A stretch of 64,000 nt of DNA from positions 1 to 64,000 of the forward strand of contig CAZKZP010000002.1 in NCBI GenBank assembly GCA_964557295.1. Direction: 5' to 3'. Shown piece by piece: positions 26,832 through 36,896 of this stretch. Under the pieces are notes generated by a model. The model did not search any database. It saw nothing but the letters and a program-made list of their open reading frames with translations, and was not told the DNA's origin. The position numbers and the translations under genes were made by a program. The stretch comes from JBFMHP01 sp964557295 (GTDB lineage Bacteria; Pseudomonadota; Gammaproteobacteria; RBG-16-57-12). Every line of letters starts with the position of its first letter. The first letter of the stretch is position 1.

Positions 26832-27662
26832 ATGGAACAAACCCTAGCCTTGCCCACCGTGCTGGTCTTCGCCGGCAACGATCCCAGCGGCGGTGCCGGC
26901 ATCAGCGCCGACATCGAGGCCATCGTTTCGATGGGCGGCCATGTGCTGCCGGTGATCACGGCGCTGACGGTGCAGGATACGCAGAACGTCAAGCGTTTCG
27001 AGCCGGTGGAGACCGGCCTGCTGATCGAACAGGCGCGCTCGGTGCTCGAAGATATCCCGGTCTCGGCCTTCAAGATCGGCATGCTGGGCAGCGTGGAGAT
27101 CGTCGAGGCGGTGCATTCCATCCTGGTCGACTATCCGGATTGCCCGGTGGTGCTCGATCCGGTGCTGCGCGCCGGCGGCGGCACCGATCTGGCCGACGAG
27201 GAACTGATCGACGCCATGATCGAGCTGCTGTTCCCGCTGACCACGGTGCTCACGCCCAACAGCCAGGAGGCGCGCCGGTTGGCGCACGAGGCCGATACCC
27301 TCGATGCCTGCGCCCACGAGCTGCTGGACATGGGCTGCGAGTACGTGTTGATCACCGGCACGCACGAAAACACCCCGCACGTGATCAACTCGCTCTACAC
27401 CAATCACCGCCTGCTGGAGAACTTCTCCTGGGAACGCCTGCCCGAGGTCTACCACGGCTCCGGCTGCACGCTGTCATCGGCCATTGCCGGCCTGCTCGCG
27501 CATGGCCTCGATCCGTTCACCGCAGTGCACGAGGCGCAGGAGTACGTGTGGGAGACGCTCAACCACGGCTATCGTCTCGGCATGGGCCAGTTCTTGCCCA
27601 ACCGCTTGTTCTGGGCGCGCAGTGAGGCCGAGGATGTCATCGAGGATGAAGGCACCTTCTAG
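26832..27662 (+). CDS. thiD: Hydroxymethylpyrimidine/phosphomethylpyrimidine kinase
   Basis: A 276-residue ribokinase-fold enzyme that phosphorylates HMP and then HMP-P for thiamine synthesis. FAGNDPSGGAGISADIE at the N-terminus, VLTPNSQEARRL in the middle and the anion-hole motif GSGCTLSSAIA with the conserved cysteine are intact. Its stop is directly followed by the thiE ATG, and hemJ ends 28 bases upstream. No TPP riboswitch was recognised before it. Confidence 0.95.
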   Translation: MEQTLALPTVLVFAGNDPSGGAGISADIEAIVSMGGHVLPVITALTVQDTQNVKRFEPVETGLLIEQARSVLEDIPVSAFKIGMLGSVEIVEAVHSILVDYPDCPVVLDPVLRAGGGTDLADEELIDAMIELLFPLTTVLTPNSQEARRLAHEADTLDACAHELLDMGCEYVLITGTHENTPHVINSLYTNHRLLENFSWERLPEVYHGSGCTLSSAIAGLLAHGLDPFTAVHEAQEYVWETLNHGYRLGMGQFLPNRLFWARSEAEDVIEDEGTF

Positions 27663-28292
27663 ATGTTCGTGCTGCGCGGCCTGTATGTGATCACCGATCG
27701 CGCCTTGCTTGCCGACAGGCTGGTCGAGGCGGTCGGGCAAGCGCTCGCGGGCGGGGCGCGCATCGTGCAATACCGCGACAAGGGCGCCGACCCGGCGCGG
27801 CGCCAGGACGAGGCCCAGGCCTTGCTGGCGCTGTGCCGCCGCCACGGCGTACCGCTGCTGATCAACGATGATGTCGCCCTGGCCCAGGCGGTGGGGGCCG
27901 ACGGGGTGCACCTCGGCCGGGACGATGCCGCCGTGCCGGCGGCGCGCGCGCGGCTGGGTAAGCAGGCCATCATCGGGGTATCCTGCTACAATCGCCTCGA
28001 TCTGGCGCGCGCGGCCCAAGACGCGGGGGCGGATTACGTGGCCTTCGGCCGCTTCTTCCCCTCGCAGACCAAGCCCAACGCCGTGCCGGCGCCGCTGGAA
28101 TTGCTGCGGGAGGCCAAGCAGTTTTTACGGATACCGATCGCCGCCATCGGCGGGGTGGCGCCGGAAAACGGCGCGGCGCTGGTGCAGGCCGGGGCCGGCA
28201 TGCTGGCGGTGATCCACGGCGTGTTCGGTCAGCCCGATATACAAACCGCCGCCGCCCGTTACGCGGCCTTGTTCGATACCGAAACAATATGA
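27663..28292 (+). CDS. thiE: Thiamine-phosphate synthase
   Basis: A 209-residue TIM-barrel enzyme joining HMP-PP and the thiazole phosphate to thiamine monophosphate. The motifs QYRDKGAD, LINDDVALA, GADGVHLGRDD and GRFFPSQTKPNA are all present. It starts on the base after the thiD stop, so it is translationally linked to it, and is followed by hemL after 25 bases. Confidence 0.95.
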   Translation: MFVLRGLYVITDRALLADRLVEAVGQALAGGARIVQYRDKGADPARRQDEAQALLALCRRHGVPLLINDDVALAQAVGADGVHLGRDDAAVPAARARLGKQAIIGVSCYNRLDLARAAQDAGADYVAFGRFFPSQTKPNAVPAPLELLREAKQFLRIPIAAIGGVAPENGAALVQAGAGMLAVIHGVFGQPDIQTAAARYAALFDTETI

Positions 28293-28317
28293 ATAACGAT
28301 GTATGAAGGAAACTACC

Positions 28318-29598
28318 ATGACGCGATCTCATGATCTATTTATCCAGGCCCAGAAACACATCCCAGGGGGAGTGAATTCACCGGTGCGCGCCTTCCGCGG
28401 CGTGGGCGGCGACCCGGTCTTCTTCAAGAAGGGCGAGGGCGCCTATGTCATCGACGAGGATGACAAACGCTACATCGACTATGTCGGCTCCTGGGGCCCG
28501 ATGATCGTCGGTCACGCCCATCCCAAGGTGCTGGACGCGGTGCGCGCGACCATCGTCAACGGCCTGGGCTTCGGCGCGCCGACGCGCATCGAAACCGTAA
28601 TGGCCGATCGCGTGTGCGAACTGGTGCCCTCCTGCGAGATGGTGCGCATGGTCAGCTCCGGCACCGAGGCGACCATGAGCGCGATCCGTCTGGCGCGCGG
28701 CTACACCGGGCGCGACAAGATCGTCAAATTCGAGGGCTGCTACCACGGCCATTCCGACTCGCTGCTGGTCAAGGCCGGCTCCGGCATGCTCACCCTCGGC
28801 GTGCCGACCTCGCCCGGTGTGCCCGCCGCCCTGGCCGAACACACCATCACCCTGAACTACAACGACATCGACTCGGTCAAAGAGGCCTTTGCCCATGTCG
28901 GCAAGCAGATCGCCTGCATCATCGTCGAGCCGGTGGCCGGCAATATGAACTGCATCCCGCCGGTGCCCGGCTTCCTCGAAGGCCTGCGCGCCATCTGTGA
29001 CGAATACGGCGCCGTGCTGATCTTCGACGAGGTGATGACCGGCTTTCGCGTCGCGCGCGGCGGCGCGCAGGAGTACTACAAGGTCAAGCCCGACCTCACC
29101 ACGCTCGGCAAGGTCATCGGCGGCGGCCTGCCGGTCGGCGCCTTCGGCGGCAAGCGGGAGATCATGTCCAAGATCGCCCCGCTCGGCCCCGTATATCAGG
29201 CCGGCACCCTCTCGGGCAATCCGGTGTCGATGGCCGCGGGCCTGGCCTCGATGGAGATCCTCTCCCAGCCCGGCTTCCACGCCAACCTCGACCGTCTCGC
29301 CAAGAACTTCATGAACGGCCTGAAGGAGCGCGCCAAGGCCGCGAAGATTCCGCTGACCACCAACCAGGTCGGCGGCATGTTCGGCTTCTTCTTCACCGAG
29401 GAAAAACAGGTCAACACCTATTACCAAGTGACCCAGTGCAATCTCGACCGCTTCAAGCTGTTCTATCACGAGATGCTCAACGAAGGCGTCTACCTCGCGC
29501 CCTCGGCCTTCGAGGCCGGCTTTGTCTCCAGCGCCCACACCGACGCGGAGATCAACGCCACGCTCGATGCCGCCGAGCGCGTGTTCGCCAAACTCTAA
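28318..29598 (+). CDS. hemL: Glutamate-1-semialdehyde 2,1-aminomutase
   Basis: A 426-residue PLP enzyme, the same length as E. coli HemL, making 5-aminolevulinate in the C5 haem pathway. The N-terminal HIPGGVNSPVRAF, LIFDEVMTGFRVA and the PLP lysine in LGKVIGGGLPVGAFGG are seen. AAGGA seven bases before ATG 28318 sets the start; the upstream ATG 28303 is part of that ribosome site. It continues the hemJ-thiD-thiE run. Confidence 0.97.
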   Translation: MTRSHDLFIQAQKHIPGGVNSPVRAFRGVGGDPVFFKKGEGAYVIDEDDKRYIDYVGSWGPMIVGHAHPKVLDAVRATIVNGLGFGAPTRIETVMADRVCELVPSCEMVRMVSSGTEATMSAIRLARGYTGRDKIVKFEGCYHGHSDSLLVKAGSGMLTLGVPTSPGVPAALAEHTITLNYNDIDSVKEAFAHVGKQIACIIVEPVAGNMNCIPPVPGFLEGLRAICDEYGAVLIFDEVMTGFRVARGGAQEYYKVKPDLTTLGKVIGGGLPVGAFGGKREIMSKIAPLGPVYQAGTLSGNPVSMAAGLASMEILSQPGFHANLDRLAKNFMNGLKERAKAAKIPLTTNQVGGMFGFFFTEEKQVNTYYQVTQCNLDRFKLFYHEMLNEGVYLAPSAFEAGFVSSAHTDAEINATLDAAERVFAKL

Positions 29599-29607
29599 GC
29601 ACCGCAC

Positions 29608-29631
29608 GCCCTCCCTGCTCCTGGGGAGGGC
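29608..29631 (+). terminator. Hairpin after hemL
   Basis: A perfect 8-bp stem GCCCTCCC/GGGAGGGC with an 8-base loop starts nine bases after the hemL stop. There is no T-tract, so it may be an RNA-stabilising hairpin rather than a true terminator. Confidence 0.45.
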
Positions 29632-29637
29632 ACATAC

Positions 29638-29800
29638 TCACGTAGGTCAACCGAAGCGCATTGCGCGTGCGAAACATCGCCGACGACCGCCATGCGCCGC
29701 AATCGCAGCGTAGGTGATGCCAGTGGGCGCGAGATAAGCGAGTGGCGAAACGGGAGAATTTTCCTGCGGCGCAATGCGCTGCGCTTATTACGCTCTACGT
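29638..29800. repeat. Pair of inverted REP-like palindromes
   Basis: A copy with GAAGCGCATTGCGC (29641-29667) faces a fuller copy GGCGCAATGCGCTGCGCTTATTACGC (29768-29799). Both start with CGTAG at their outer edges. They resemble the REP at 30733-30766 beside the transposase remnant. Between them lies sequence with no gene. Confidence 0.55.
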
Positions 29801-30055
29801 GCTACAAGACCTGCCCCCGTTTCTGCTGGGCATTTATTGGCGGCGTCCAAGTTCGTGGAAAGTTGCCTGGGAGGAGGTTCGAAGCTGAGTGGTGGCAGTG
29901 TGCCACTGTGACATCGACGGCAACGCGGAAATGGAAAATATGAAAATGCAACAACGCAGGCTTGACCCCATCATTTATGGAGTGGCGGCAACAGTCCTTG
30001 CCTCAACGCCAGTTGGACTTGGTGCAAACTTGTCTGCGCTAGGGGGGATGAGAAT
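29801..30055. other. Intergenic stretch, no gene seen
   Basis: Lower-GC sequence between the REP pair and the orphan membrane ORF. Short frames here have no recognisable protein character. AGGGGGG at 30041-30047 serves as ribosome site for the next ORF. Confidence 0.4.
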
Positions 30056-30493
30056 GTGCGGGATGACCCCCTCTTTCGATATATGACCCTAAATTCTCAG
30101 GATCCTTTGAAGCAACGCCACGGACAACCAGCCGGTGATGAGGTTGATAGGCAAGGATGTATGCTGATGATTCTCGGTTGCGCTGCTGGTGCACTCATCC
30201 CTGTGTTAGGCGCTGTAGTATATTTTGTTCGACAGGAATCTATCCCTTATCTGGTGGTGTGGCTGGTTAACCGTGGACCCTTGGCTATCCTCGCCCTAGT
30301 CATACTTGTTGTGGCTGTATACAAACCAATGGAAACGATAGACAAGAGGCTGGGAGGATGCTGGGCCATATATGTTCCGTTCCGAAAATTTATGGAAGGA
30401 AGACTTACGAAAACTATATTGAATATGCTCTTCGGTCTTTCCGTAGGGTTGTTATTTTTTCAGTTTGTCGCGAGTTTTATACCAAAATATTAA
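30056..30493 (+). CDS. Orphan small membrane protein
   Basis: A 145-residue protein with an N-terminal polar stretch and three hydrophobic segments (about 37-60, 68-90 and 117-141), so probably inner-membrane. I do not recognise a family. A GTG start at 30056 has AGGGGGG eight bases upstream; ATG 30083 is an alternative. Base composition is lower in GC than the neighbouring housekeeping genes, and it sits between REP repeats and a transposase remnant, which suggests it came in by transfer. Confidence 0.5.
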   Translation: MRDDPLFRYMTLNSQDPLKQRHGQPAGDEVDRQGCMLMILGCAAGALIPVLGAVVYFVRQESIPYLVVWLVNRGPLAILALVILVVAVYKPMETIDKRLGGCWAIYVPFRKFMEGRLTKTILNMLFGLSVGLLFFQFVASFIPKY

Positions 30494-30529
30494 AAGCCAT
30501 CAGTATGTGAGCCCACAGGCAAAGGAAAT

Positions 30530-30729
30530 ATGCCCGATTACCGCCGCGCCTGGCATCCAGGCGGAACATATTTTTTCTCGGTCAATCTGCTGCAAAGGCA
30601 GGGTGACGACCTGCCTGTTCGGCACGTCGATGATTTGCGCGCCACGGTCCGCTCGGTGCAATCCGTCATCCGTTCGTGATCCATGGCTGGGTCGTGCTGC
30701 CTGAGCACAAGCGCTGCGTTGAAGAATAA
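30530..30729 (+). pseudogene. REP-associated tyrosine transposase (RAYT) remnant
   Basis: From ATG 30530 (AAAGGAAAT before it) the frame reads MPDYRRAWHPGGTYFFSVNL and LLQRQGDDLPVRHVDDLR, the hallmark N-terminus of RAYT/Y1 transposases. It hits TGA at 30677-30679. A shift of frame restores RHPFVIHGWVVLPEH, but the HUH metal motif that should follow is gone and a stop comes at 30727-30729. About 65 of 150-200 residues remain. It is inactive. Confidence 0.8.
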
Positions 30730-30732
30730 CAT

Positions 30733-30766
30733 CCGGCGCAATGCCCTTCGGTTATTGCGCCCTACT
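30733..30766. repeat. REP palindrome
   Basis: A perfect 8-bp stem GGCGCAAT/ATTGCGCC around an 11-base loop that includes CCCTTCGG, ending in CCTAC. It lies four bases after the RAYT remnant, as REPs usually flank such genes. Confidence 0.7.
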
Positions 30767-30837
30767 TACTATAATCCAACCTGGATTCCGGCATGTGCCG
30801 AATGACAGAAAACAATTGATCGGTTCTTTCTTGATTC

Positions 30838-32629
<1,792 letters not shown>

Positions 32630-32657
32630 TCATCACCGCACTGTTCAAGTTTTAGTC

Positions 32658-32678
32658 CCTTCTCCCTTAGGGAGAAGG
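32658..32678. repeat. Hairpin of the CTCTCCC repeat family
   Basis: A perfect 9-bp stem CCTTCTCCC/GGGAGAAGG with a TTA loop, 29 bases after recQ. A variant of the palindromes at 32766, 37762, 54973 and 55084. Confidence 0.5.
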
Positions 32679-32765
32679 ACACGACTGCACGGACGCAGGA
32701 GTTAGGGCAACGCATGGAGCGGTTGCCGAGGATGAGGGGAGATAATCATAGGGATTCACCATTTG

Positions 32766-32800
32766 GCCCCTCACCTCAACTCTCTCCCGAAGGGAGAGGG
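32766..32800. repeat. CTCTCCC palindromic repeat
   Basis: CCCCTCACCTCAACTCTCTC followed by a hairpin CTCTCCC-GAA-GGGAGAG. It matches the repeat at 37762-37797 and lies just upstream of the cation transporter gene. Confidence 0.65.
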
Positions 32801-32843
32801 AGTGTTTCAGGTACAACCCTCATCAATAACCAACGAATCGATC

Positions 32844-33767
32844 ATGACCACACCAGTTTCCAAAACCGAAACCGAACGCTTGCTAAAACTGGCCACCAAC
32901 GCCTCGGTGATCACGGCCATCATCCTGATCGCGGCCAAGTTCGCGGCCTACCTGTTGACCAATTCGGTGAGCGTACTGGCCTCGCTGATCGATTCGCTGA
33001 TGGATGCGGGGGCCTCGGTGATCAATCTGTTCGCCGTGCGCTATGCCCTGGCACCGCCCGATCCCGAGCACCGCTACGGCCACGGCAAGGCCGAGTCGAT
33101 CGCCGGGCTGGCGCAGTCCATGTTCATCGCCGGGTCGGGGGTGTTTCTGATCGTCGAGGCCGTCGATCGCATGGTCCATCCCGAACCGCTCGAAGAGCTG
33201 GGCATCGGCCTCGCAGTGATGATCTTCGCCATCATCGCCACGCTGATCCTGCTGGCGATTCAGTACTACGTGATCCGCCGCACGCATTCCACCGCCATCC
33301 GTGCCGACGCGCTGCATTACCAGACTGACCTGCTGACCAACGGGGCGACCATCGCCGCGTTGTTTCTCACCCAGATCGGCTGGGTAGGCGTCGACCCGCT
33401 GTTTGGTCTGGCCATCGCCGCCTACATCCTCTACAGCGCCTGGGGGATCGGGCGAGAGGCCATGCACGATCTGCTCGACCGTGAGCTGTCCGATGAGAAG
33501 CGCGCCAAGATCATCGAGCTGGCCACGGAAAATCCCCGCGTGCGCGGCGTGCACGATCTGCGCACGCGCCTCTCCGGGCGCACCGAATTCATCCAGATGC
33601 ATCTGGAGCTGGATGATGATCTGCCGCTGATCGAGGCCCACGCCATCGCCGATGCGGTCGAGAAAAAGATCATGCAGGCGATGCCGATGGCCGATGTGGT
33701 GATCCACCAAGACCCGGTCAGCGCTGTCGACGCCGACGCGCTGCCGGTATTCAAGCGCGCCCCGTGA
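32844..33767 (+). CDS. Cation diffusion facilitator (FieF-like)
   Basis: A 307-residue inner-membrane metal/proton antiporter with six helices and a C-terminal cytoplasmic domain. The metal site DxxxD is present as SLIDSLMD in helix 2, and the second site as HALHYQTD-like ADALHYQTD in helix 5; HRYGHGKAE follows helix 2. It resembles FieF (zinc/iron efflux). The ATG at 32844 fits the family N-terminus; the in-frame extension upstream reads through the palindromic repeat and is not coding. Confidence 0.9.
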   Translation: MTTPVSKTETERLLKLATNASVITAIILIAAKFAAYLLTNSVSVLASLIDSLMDAGASVINLFAVRYALAPPDPEHRYGHGKAESIAGLAQSMFIAGSGVFLIVEAVDRMVHPEPLEELGIGLAVMIFAIIATLILLAIQYYVIRRTHSTAIRADALHYQTDLLTNGATIAALFLTQIGWVGVDPLFGLAIAAYILYSAWGIGREAMHDLLDRELSDEKRAKIIELATENPRVRGVHDLRTRLSGRTEFIQMHLELDDDLPLIEAHAIADAVEKKIMQAMPMADVVIHQDPVSAVDADALPVFKRAP

Positions 33768-34064
33768 GCGCATGCCTCGGCGCGCGAGCGGCCATTGGCC
33801 ATCTGAAGATGGCGCCTGCCACCCACGTGATCGCTCGGAGAAGACGGTAGGAGCATGCTTTAGCATGCGATACGGCCGTTCGCCATTTCCAGATCGCGTG
33901 CTGCCGCTACCCGCCGTGTTGCATAGGCGTAGCCGGTAAACTGTCAACATCATTGGCTCGACGCGGAGATTGGCCGTATCGTTCGTTCGCAGTAGATCGC
34001 CAATGGAAAAATCGGGTTAAATAGTCTGCCCCGTAATTCACACCGCAACCCGAGCAATTATCCT
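33768..34064. other. Intergenic stretch with short palindromes
   Basis: No gene. It holds a hairpin GCCATCT/AGATGGC around 33800-33815, a GTAGGAGCATGC-type repeat at 33847-33871, and the upstream region of the yaeQ-like gene. Confidence 0.5.
33847..33871. repeat. GGAGCATGC-type short palindrome
   Basis: GTAGGAGCATGCTTTAGCAT and following bases form a small stem GCATGCT/AGCATGC. The same pattern with AAGCT stem bases occurs at 51712-51735, ending in GCGAT as here. It resembles the GTAGGAGC...GCGAT repeats of pseudomonads. Confidence 0.55.
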
Positions 34065-34625
34065 ATGGCCCTTAAAGCAACCATCTTCAAAGCCGAGCTG
34101 CAAATCGCCGACATGGACCGCCACTACTACCATGATCACGCGCTCACCATTGCCCAGCACCCTTCCGAAACCGACGAACGCATGATGGTTCGATTATTGG
34201 CCTTTGCCCGGCACGCCCATGAGGCCTTGGCGTTCGGCAAAGGACTGAGTACTGAAGACGAGCCCGACCTCTGGCAAAAAGACTTGACCGGCGTCATTGA
34301 TCTTTGGATAGACGTGGGCCTGCCCGACGAAAAGCGCATACGCAAGGCGTGCGGCCGCGCCACACAGGTGATCATCTACAGCTACGGTGGACGTAACGCT
34401 GACCTGTGGTGGGAGCAAAACCGCAGCAAGCTCGAACGCGCAAAAAATCTCACCGTGCTCAGCCTGCCGCCGGCGTCCACGCACGCACTGGCCAAATTCG
34501 CACAGCGCACCATGCACTTGCATTGCACTGTTCAAGATGGAGAGATTTGGCTGGCGGATAACGATGACAGGGTGCAGCTAGATCTGATCGCGCTTAAAGG
34601 ACCAACGATCTCGTCGTCGGATTGA
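34065..34625 (+). CDS. yaeQ: YaeQ family protein
   Basis: A 186-residue protein of the YaeQ family (E. coli 181 residues), with the N-terminal MALKATIFKAELQIADMDRHYY and the ETDERMMVRLLAFA and DLWIDVGLPDEKRIRKA motifs. The fold is a restriction-endonuclease-like barrel with unproven activity; it was once linked to RfaH suppression. It stands alone between intergenic regions. Confidence 0.93.
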   Translation: MALKATIFKAELQIADMDRHYYHDHALTIAQHPSETDERMMVRLLAFARHAHEALAFGKGLSTEDEPDLWQKDLTGVIDLWIDVGLPDEKRIRKACGRATQVIIYSYGGRNADLWWEQNRSKLERAKNLTVLSLPPASTHALAKFAQRTMHLHCTVQDGEIWLADNDDRVQLDLIALKGPTISSSD

Positions 34626-34774
34626 CGAAACGATATCGGCCAGCCTTGTTGCCTCCTGGTCGGTGCGCGCGCCCAGGGCGCTGCATGGTATGCTCATAGC
34701 GGAAGTCATTCATTTTTTTGCGGAACCCGGTAACGCTTTTCCGCGCTACAAAAAATCAATTATATGGAGCAAAC

Positions 34775-35035
34775 ATGAAAATACTGGTGCGCAATTTGTC
34801 CCGAGAAACCACGCAAGAAGAGTTGCTGGCCTTGTTCAAGCTCCATGGCAATGTGCAGTATTGCAAACTTGTGATGGATAAGGTGACGGGGAAGTCGAAA
34901 GGCTTCGGATTTGTAGAAATGCCGAATCCAGGCGAGGCGAAGGTGGCGATCAAAAAACTGAATGCCCAGGAGATTGGCGGCAGTGTCATCCGCGTGAAAA
35001 AGGCGGAGGAACGCGAGGAGCAGGGCGGTGAGTAA
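34775..35035 (+). CDS. RRM RNA-binding protein
   Basis: An 86-residue single RNA-recognition-motif protein. RNP2 (ILVRNL) and RNP1 (KGFGFVEM) are present, with a short charged tail. Bacterial members are often cold-induced and bind RNA in the cytoplasm. GGAG five bases before ATG 34775 sets the start, discarding an in-frame extension. The roughly 100-base untranslated leader that may exist upstream is AT-rich near the gene, but I can show no regulatory structure. Confidence 0.92.
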   Translation: MKILVRNLSRETTQEELLALFKLHGNVQYCKLVMDKVTGKSKGFGFVEMPNPGEAKVAIKKLNAQEIGGSVIRVKKAEEREEQGGE

Positions 35036-35235
35036 TGTTTGTGCCGCGCTCAACCTGCTGTGTGGATGATCGTGACGCATCTCATCTGGGATAGATTGTT
35101 AATTTATCTGCCTACGCGATCTTCGAGCGTGCTTTGGGTAAGCGACCGGTGTTAACGGGGGCTCGTTTGCTAGGGTCGGAGACTGCATCTATACTTTGAG
35201 CCACTTCCATTCTTGATACAGCGGAGGGGCCATTC

Positions 35236-35616
35236 ATGAACGCAGGCAGAGTCACAACGAAGTCGCTCATTAGCGCGGGGGCGCTCGCCGCGATAATGGT
35301 GATTTCCATGTCCATCGAAGCGCAGGTGCCTAGTGGACGGGAATACCTCGATTTTACTGTCGACCAGGTAGTGCCGGGAGGCGTCTCAGAAGAGCTGGCG
35401 GCCAAGATGTTGAACAAGGGTTGGGAAAAGACCGCCCTGAAGTCTGACGTTTTTGCCCATGTGCAGTTTCGCGACAAGAACGGCAAGCTCTACTACGTCG
35501 ATGGATGGGTGCGCGCCGGCACCGAGGTGTTCGGCGTTCGCGGCCAAGCCAACGGCGTCTTCGCAGACTTCGAGATGGTGGGCGGATGCGGGAATATTAT
35601 GATTCCACATCGCTAG
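35236..35616 (+). CDS. Secreted hypothetical protein
   Basis: A 126-residue protein with a signal peptide (about residues 1-30, ending near IEAQ) and a small mature domain with the motif LYYVDGWVRAGTEVFGVRG. No family recognised. GGAGGGG seven bases before the ATG is a strong ribosome site. Probably periplasmic. It lies between the RRM gene and the convergent VOC gene. Confidence 0.65.
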   Translation: MNAGRVTTKSLISAGALAAIMVISMSIEAQVPSGREYLDFTVDQVVPGGVSEELAAKMLNKGWEKTALKSDVFAHVQFRDKNGKLYYVDGWVRAGTEVFGVRGQANGVFADFEMVGGCGNIMIPHR

Positions 35617-35650
35617 CGCGCAGGGCGCACTATGCGGAGCGCATGACGCG

Positions 35651-36046
35651 CTACGGCGCCTGCAAATTCTGCCACACGCCGATGATATTGCCTTCGGTAT
35701 CCTTGATGTAGGCGTAGAGCCCCATGTCGGCGACTTTGGTCTTCTCCATCAAGACGGTGCCGCCCGCTGCTTTTACCTGGGCGAGCGATGCATCGATGTC
35801 GTCGACGGTGACCGCGATCGTTGGGCCTTGCAGGGGGAGCTTGGGACTGCGCTCAAACATGCCGCCGTTGATGAAGCCGGCTTCTTGCCACATATTGTTT
35901 TGATCCACCGGCCCGGTGTGCAGGCCGACGTATTCCATGCCGGGCATGGGGAAGACCATGGTCTTCCATCCGAACACGCCTTCGTAAAACTTGCGCGCGC
36001 GCGGGACGTCGCTGGCCGGGATTTCGAAATGTTGTACTTTGTTCAT
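35651..36046 (-). CDS. VOC superfamily (glyoxalase-like) protein
   Basis: A 131-residue vicinal-oxygen-chelate protein with the pattern HFEIPASDVPRARKFYEGVFGW at the start and YAYIKDTEGNIIGVWQ at the end. The metal-ligand positions of glyoxalase I appear partly kept (first His and last Glu-like region). Substrate unknown. AGGAG before ATG 36046 fixes the start. It is tandem with, but separate from, the TfoX_C-Tag gene. Confidence 0.85.
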   Translation of the reverse strand: MNKVQHFEIPASDVPRARKFYEGVFGWKTMVFPMPGMEYVGLHTGPVDQNNMWQEAGFINGGMFERSPKLPLQGPTIAVTVDDIDASLAQVKAAGGTVLMEKTKVADMGLYAYIKDTEGNIIGVWQNLQAP

Positions 36047-36178
36047 GGGGTTCTCCTCGCGTTTGTCCTGATCGATGGCGCGGATCGCCTTCCGCATTAG
36101 TCAAAGGTAGTCGCTTTCCACGGGCGCGCAAGCCGCCTCGGGTGGGCAGGAGTCATCGGCGGGTTCGTGGTGGTGCGA

Positions 36179-36895
36179 CTAGCGGCGCCGCGCGAGCTGC
36201 TTGTGGCGGAAACAGTCGATGGCGTGGTCGTTCACCAGGCCGGTCGCTTGCATGNNNNNNNNNNGCCAGACATAGTGGTCAAAACCGCCGAACTCGTCCT
36301 GCACGGCGAGGAAGGCGCGGGCGTTTTTCGCGGCGCCTTCGATCTTGAGACGATTGCGGACGATGCCGGGGTTCTGCATCAGGCGCGCGAATTCGCGCTG
36401 GCCGTAGCGCGCCACGCGCGCGGGATCGAAGTCGGCAAATGCCTCGCGATAGTGTTCGCGCTTGCGCAATATCGTGATCCATGAAAGCCCGGCCTGCGCA
36501 CCCTCGAGGATCAGAAATTCGAAATGCTTGTGCTCATCGTGCACCGGCACGCCCCATTCCTCGTCGTGATAACGCACATACAGCGGGTCACTGCCGCACC
36601 AGGCGCAGCGCGGCTTGATCGCGTCCGCGGCGCGCGCCTTGAGTTCGGCCTTCAATGCCGCGGGCAGCCGATGCCACGCGATCCCGCGCAATGCGCCTTC
36701 GATGGCGTACACGAGGTTGAGTGTTGCGTTGTAACCCTGGAGCTTGAGCAGCCGATAGGTTTCGACCGCGCCCATGCGTTCGAGGTCGCGGCGGGTGTGC
36801 ACGCCGATGGCGTTCAACCATTGCTCGGAGGTCGGCCCGAGGTTGGCGAGTTGGGCGATGCTGGGGTTCTGACGGGCTGGGGTCATGTCGGTCAT
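36179..36895 (-). CDS. TfoX C-terminal domain fused to 3-methyladenine DNA glycosylase I (gap inside)
   Basis: Residues 10-85 match the TfoX C-terminal helix-hairpin domain (LGPTSEQWLNAIGVHTRRDL, GYNATLNLVYAIEGALRG). From about 95 the chain is Tag, which removes 3-methyladenine: CAWCGSD, YHDEEWGVP, FEFLILEGAQAGLSW with the catalytic glutamate, and the C-terminal zinc-site DHAIDCFRH. The 10-N gap hides about 45 residues between YVW and MQATG. The frame stays open on both sides by chance. The fusion itself lies in gap-free sequence (36600-36895). Confidence 0.85.
   Translation of the reverse strand: MTDMTPARQNPSIAQLANLGPTSEQWLNAIGVHTRRDLERMGAVETYRLLKLQGYNATLNLVYAIEGALRGIAWHRLPAALKAELKARAADAIKPRCAWCGSDPLYVRYHDEEWGVPVHDEHKHFEFLILEGAQAGLSWITILRKREHYREAFADFDPARVARYGQREFARLMQNPGIVRNRLKIEGAAKNARAFLAVQDEFGGFDHYVWXXXXMQATGLVNDHAIDCFRHKQLARRR
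36255..36264. other. Assembly gap (10 N) inside the Tag domain
   Basis: Tag proteins have about 45 residues between the segments that flank this gap, so roughly 130 bases are missing although only 10 N are written. Confidence 0.75.
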
Positions 36896-36896
36896 A

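Noticed and set aside
26700..26840. TPP riboswitch before thiD
   Set aside because: Only 28 bases separate hemJ and thiD, too short for the thi-box aptamer, and no CTGAGA-type core was found in or near the end of hemJ.
32763..32843. N-terminal extension of the cation transporter
   Set aside because: The added residues are read from the CTCTCCC palindromic repeat and precede the family's normal start.
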